A program made the translations under genes and the position numbers. Below the pieces are notes generated by a model, which ran no database searches, was not told the DNA's origin, and worked only from the letters and a program-made list of their open reading frames with translations. From CAZHVS01 sp964536015 (GTDB lineage: Bacteria; Bacteroidota; Ignavibacteria; Ignavibacteriales; Ignavibacteriaceae), in NCBI GenBank assembly GCA_964536015.1, contig CAZHVS010000010.1, forward strand, positions 62,001 through 126,000: a stretch of 64,000 nt of DNA, in the 5' to 3' direction. Of the stretch, positions 61,040 through 64,000 are shown piece by piece (the first letter of the stretch is position 1; each line of letters starts with the position of its first letter).

Positions 61040-62065
61040 TTAATAACTATCTTTTGTTAAGATAACTTTTCCTTTAAATATTCGATAGATAAAAATAGTA
61101 TAAGCAAGCACAATTGGTACACCAATAAGAGCAATTATAAACATAGTGTTTAATGTCGTCTGGGATGATGATGAATTATAAATCGTTAAACTATTTTCAA
61201 GGTTAATGCTTGAAGGAACCAGCTTTGGAAAAAGACTCAAGGCTGTTAATCCAATCATTACTAAAATCATAATTGATGACGATAGAAAAGCATAACCATA
61301 CCTGCCTGATTTTGTCATAACAGGTATAGAAATAATTGAAACGAAAAGTATCACTAATAAAATCCAGAACAAGAAATTCCCGAGAACATTTTCAAACAGA
61401 TATGGAGCCACAAAAAATGTTGTAAATGTACCGGCAAAGTAAATCACAACAAAGGCGATCCATGCTTTGCTTATTAAATTAACCATTCTTTTGTGCTGTT
61501 CTCCTTCAGATTTTAATGTCATGTAAATTGCCCCATGCAGAACAAAGAGAATAACACTGATCAATCCTACTAAAATTGCATAGGGATTTAACAATTCCAA
61601 AAATGAAATTGAAGCGAAAACCTGATTGTTTTTCATTTCGACCGGAAGACCTTTTAATACATTTCCTACTGCAACGCCATATAATAATGCGGGAACAAGA
61701 CTACCAAACCCAAATGCAAGGTCCCAATACTTTTTATTCTTTTCATTTGCCGTGTACTTTCTGAATTCAAATGAAACTGCTCTAAATATTAAGGCCACAA
61801 GCAAAAGTATAAATGCAAGATAAAATCCGCTAAATATAGTTGCATAAACAACCGGGAAAGCCGCAAACAAAGCTCCGCCGCCAGTAAGCAGCCACACTTC
61901 GTTTCCGTCCCAGATAGGTCCAATTGCGTTTATATTTATTCTTTTTTCTTTCTCTTCTTTTGTAAATAAATTGATTATTCCCACACCAAGATCAAAGCCG
62001 TCAAGTATAGCATAACCAATAATTAATACAATGAAAAGTATAAACCAGATTAAATTCATATCCAT
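61040..62065 (-). CDS. cydB: Cytochrome bd oxidase subunit II
   Basis: Second subunit of the bd-type quinol oxidase (341 aa, about eight TM helices). DLNLIWFILFIVLIIGYAIL-like start (MDMNLIWFILF), LDGFDLGVGI, IGPIWDGNEVWLLTGGGALF and FRAVSFEFRKY are characteristic. The complex reduces O2 to water with quinol in low-oxygen conditions. The ATG overlaps the cydA stop by 1 nt. No cydX or cydCD is visible nearby. Confidence 0.96.
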   Translation of the reverse strand: MDMNLIWFILFIVLIIGYAILDGFDLGVGIINLFTKEEKEKRININAIGPIWDGNEVWLLTGGGALFAAFPVVYATIFSGFYLAFILLLVALIFRAVSFEFRKYTANEKNKKYWDLAFGFGSLVPALLYGVAVGNVLKGLPVEMKNNQVFASISFLELLNPYAILVGLISVILFVLHGAIYMTLKSEGEQHKRMVNLISKAWIAFVVIYFAGTFTTFFVAPYLFENVLGNFLFWILLVILFVSIISIPVMTKSGRYGYAFLSSSIMILVMIGLTALSLFPKLVPSSINLENSLTIYNSSSSQTTLNTMFIIALIGVPIVLAYTIFIYRIFKGKVILTKDSY

Positions 62066-63399
62066 TATTCTAACACCTCATTTCCATGAACAGGTTCAGG
62101 ACCGTGTTCAATTTTTCTTTTAATAAAAAATATTAACACCGAAAGCAGAAGTATATAAATAAGTCCTAACAGAATTATTGAAAAAAGAATTTCCCATGAA
62201 GAAACAGTAACAGATACCGCTTCTTTTGTTTTCATTAATTTATAAACAATCCATGGTTGTCTTCCAACTTCAGCCGCAATCCAACCAAGCTGACAAGCGA
62301 TTAAAGGAAGTGGAATAGACCATGCCAGTATTTTTAACAATTTCTTTTTATCCCAGAGTTTATCTTTTTTAATTAAGTAAACTGCTAAAGCCATAATAAA
62401 GATAAAGTACATTCCCAGTATTACCATATTATGATAAGAAACGAATGTTAAAAATAATGGTGGAATTTCATCCCGCGGAAATTCATTGATGCCTTTTATT
62501 TTTGCATTCACATCTCCAAATGCAAGCCAGCTTAATAAACCAGGAATTTCTATTTTTGCTTTCAGCTCAGGTGGTCTATCCGTTGGAAAAGCAAATAATG
62601 CAACGGGTGCCCCGCTTTGTGTCGTATAAAGTCCCTGTATTGCTGCAAATTTTCCAGGTTGAGTTTGCGCCACCTGCCTTCCATGCTCATGACCAAATGG
62701 AAAGACTTCCAATAAAGAAACTACTAAACCAAAAATGGCTGCTAATTTTAATGCTTTTTTTGCTGTTTCAACTTCCTTCTTTTTAAGAATTAGAATTGCT
62801 GAAATTCCTGTCATTAAAAATGCACCACTAATAAGAGCGGCATCAACAGTGTGGAAGAAGCGAATTAAAGTAGAAGGATTGAAAACCGCTTCCCAAAAAT
62901 TTGTCAACTCTGCTCGGTTATTTCTTAAAATAAATCCTGCCGGTGTTTGCTGCCAGGAATTTGCAACTAAAATCCAGAACGCCGAAATAGTTGCACCAAC
63001 AGCAACCATTAAGATAGAAAACCAGTGTGTTCCTTTAGAAACCTTATCTCTTCCAAAGATATAGAGTCCTAAAAACGTAGACTCCAGAAAAAAAGCAAAC
63101 ACACCTTCTGCCGCAAGTGGAGCTCCAAAAATATCTCCAACAAATTTGCTGTATTCAGCCCAGTTAGTCCCGAATTGAAATTCCATTACAATTCCGGTTG
63201 CAACACCAACGGCAAAAATAAGAGCAAGAATTTTTCCAAAAAATTTTCCGATGACCACATAAGTTTCATCTTTTTTTCTCCAGCCAATCCCCTCAACAAT
63301 GACAAGCAGCCATGCAAGTCCTATTGACAGGGGTGGAAATAAAAAGTGAAACCCCACAGTCATTGCAAATTGTATACGTGCAAGCAATACTGCATCCAT
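62065..63399 (-). CDS. cydA: Cytochrome bd oxidase subunit I
   Basis: Haem-carrying subunit (444 aa), with about nine TM helices. Haem ligand H18 in MTVGFHFLFP corresponds to H19 of E. coli. H183 in FFHTVDAALISG corresponds to the H186 ligand. Glutamates in AAEGVFAFFLEST lie in the proton path. Quinol-site GRQPW is present near the C-terminus. The Q-loop is short compared with the E. coli 522-aa form. The enzyme works in microaerobic respiration or O2 protection. It lies 14 nt after the NifX-like gene on the same strand. Confidence 0.96.
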   Translation of the reverse strand: MDAVLLARIQFAMTVGFHFLFPPLSIGLAWLLVIVEGIGWRKKDETYVVIGKFFGKILALIFAVGVATGIVMEFQFGTNWAEYSKFVGDIFGAPLAAEGVFAFFLESTFLGLYIFGRDKVSKGTHWFSILMVAVGATISAFWILVANSWQQTPAGFILRNNRAELTNFWEAVFNPSTLIRFFHTVDAALISGAFLMTGISAILILKKKEVETAKKALKLAAIFGLVVSLLEVFPFGHEHGRQVAQTQPGKFAAIQGLYTTQSGAPVALFAFPTDRPPELKAKIEIPGLLSWLAFGDVNAKIKGINEFPRDEIPPLFLTFVSYHNMVILGMYFIFIMALAVYLIKKDKLWDKKKLLKILAWSIPLPLIACQLGWIAAEVGRQPWIVYKLMKTKEAVSVTVSSWEILFSIILLGLIYILLLSVLIFFIKRKIEHGPEPVHGNEVLE

Positions 63400-63413
63400 A
63401 TAGATTTATCCTT

Positions 63414-63806
63414 TCAATGATGATTACAAGTTAAGTCTTCTTCGTTTTCAAGTTCTCCTTTCAGAAATTTCATTACTGCCTCATCGGCTTTTTCTTCTGA
63501 AGTAAGAATTGGAATTATGTTATTAGCTTTTAAGTCTTCTATTAATCTCCAGCCGCCTCCCTGAAATAAAATGTAAGAACAATCCTTCAATCCCTCAATC
63601 AGATTCTCGTGTCCATGTCTGTGTCCTTCTCCATGATGATGTTCATGATTGTGGTTCTGTAAAGAACCGTGATGAGTGAAATTGTTTTTTCGGATTTCTT
63701 TGTTAATAATTCTATTTTCTTCAACTTCATAAATAATAAAAGCACGGCATCTGCCCACGTGCCTTGTTAAATTAATTTCATTGTTTGTCGCTGCTGCTAT
63801 TTTCAT
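63414..63806 (-). CDS. NifX/NifB-family (dinitrogenase Fe-Mo cofactor-binding) domain protein with His-rich loop
   Basis: 130-aa protein (chosen ATG at 63806, AAAGGAATAATT just upstream). MKIAAATNNEINLTRHVGRC begins the NifX/NafY-type fold, and DCSYILFQGGGWRLIEDLKA and the C-terminal helix complete it. A loop of HNHEHHHGEGHRHGHEN (about residues 60-76) is unusually rich in His and may bind metal ions. The family includes many members with no link to nitrogenase. It overlaps the DUF134 gene by 29 nt and precedes cydAB. Confidence 0.82.
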   Translation of the reverse strand: MKIAAATNNEINLTRHVGRCRAFIIYEVEENRIINKEIRKNNFTHHGSLQNHNHEHHHGEGHRHGHENLIEGLKDCSYILFQGGGWRLIEDLKANNIIPILTSEEKADEAVMKFLKGELENEEDLTCNHH

Positions 63807-64000
63807 AATTATTCCTTTCTTTTTCTTTGTGCTTTTTTTCACAAAACTTATTGTTTGCTGAAACCTTAAAATTCAAGGTATCAACTATTTTTATTGCTTT
63901 TCCGTTTAAGATTCCATCTACAAGTTTATGCCTTGCCGACTCAATAATTCTACCAAAAGTTGATCTTGAAATTTTCATTTCTTTAGCCGCCGCCTCCTGC
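63778..64000 (-). CDS. DUF134-family DNA-binding protein (5' end cut by window edge)
   Basis: C-terminal part of a helix-turn-helix protein. The visible frame reads QEAAAKEMKISRSTFGRIIE and SARHKLVDGILNGKAIKI, the typical DUF134 recognition helix region, followed by a less conserved tail. The N-terminal Cys/His part is outside the window. The stop overlaps the NifX-like gene by 29 nt. DUF134 next to NifX-like genes is a known neighbour pair. It may regulate the NifX-like gene and cydAB, which is inference from position. Confidence 0.83.
   Translation of the reverse strand, partial: QEAAAKEMKISRSTFGRIIESARHKLVDGILNGKAIKIVDTLNFKVSANNKFCEKKHKEKERNNYENSSSDKQ

Noticed and set aside
63414..63806. 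Nitrogenase accessory gene
   Set aside because: The NifX-like fold alone does not show nitrogen fixation and no nif genes are present in the window.
1..64000. tRNA, rRNA, riboswitch or insertion sequence
   Set aside because: Intergenic spaces were read on both strands. None showed a cloverleaf, a known riboswitch core or transposase-like sequence. A covariance-model scan could still find a small RNA that I would miss.

Overview
The window is low-GC DNA (judged by eye at about one third G+C) and densely packed with genes. It looks like one bacterial chromosome segment from the Ignavibacteria / Bacteroidota-Chlorobiota side of the FCB group. That placement is inference. It rests on two secreted proteins ending in a type IX secretion sorting domain that opens with NYPNPFNP, an IleRS of the HHVMAR type, an ileS / DksA-like / lspA cluster, many genes without a clear Shine-Dalgarno, and at least one TTTG-N21-TAnnTTTG promoter-like sequence. 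No tRNA, rRNA, insertion sequence, integrase, prophage or CRISPR array was recognised.

Layout. 1-6.7 kb: cell-surface glycan genes (partial GDP-mannose 4,6-dehydratase, GT4 glycosyltransferase, YfhO-like membrane protein, SAM methyltransferase, GT2 glycosyltransferase). 6.9-15.8 kb: a signalling block made of a LytS/LytTR two-component pair, a six-PAS histidine kinase, and a membrane-bound CHASE4-like/GAF/PAS hybrid kinase with a receiver. 15.9-23.4 kb: a small lipoprotein, then the replication run dnaN-recF-DUF721(DciA-like)-gyrB-gyrA, without dnaA. 23.5-32.8 kb: corA, then a minus-strand housekeeping run (rluD-like, lspA, a lysine-rich DksA-like protein, ileS, a membrane/coiled-coil protein, purine nucleoside phosphorylase, a DivIVA-domain protein, YggS). 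33-34.5 kb: pta with a clear terminator, then a GC-rich 42-bp tandem repeat array containing a 100-N gap. 34.5-42.3 kb: a multi-pass membrane protein, two tandem TerB-like proteins, malQ, a type IX-sorted protein, a small outer-membrane-like protein, a GNAT acetyltransferase and fabF. 42.5-48 kb: a VanX-like dipeptidase, a repeat-rich type IX-sorted protein and several small or uncharacterised genes. 48.2-56.2 kb: a DUF3109 protein, rpoN, an ICMT-like membrane protein, a SurA/PpiC-type isomerase, hslVU and a PLP decarboxylase. 56.2-64 kb: copA-copZ, an M3 oligopeptidase, cydAB, a NifX-like protein with a histidine-rich loop, and a partial DUF134 regulator.

Most genes are ordinary core functions in short, tightly packed operons, often with 1-4 nt overlaps, separated by intrinsic terminators. 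I found no convincing undescribed multi-gene system. The best leads are the alternating 42-bp repeat array (whose gap is flanked by an exact 55-bp duplication that looks like an assembly overlap), the lysine-rich DksA-like protein with a rearranged cysteine cluster, the replication cluster lacking dnaA, the DUF134/NifX-like/cydAB run, and a few small unassigned proteins.
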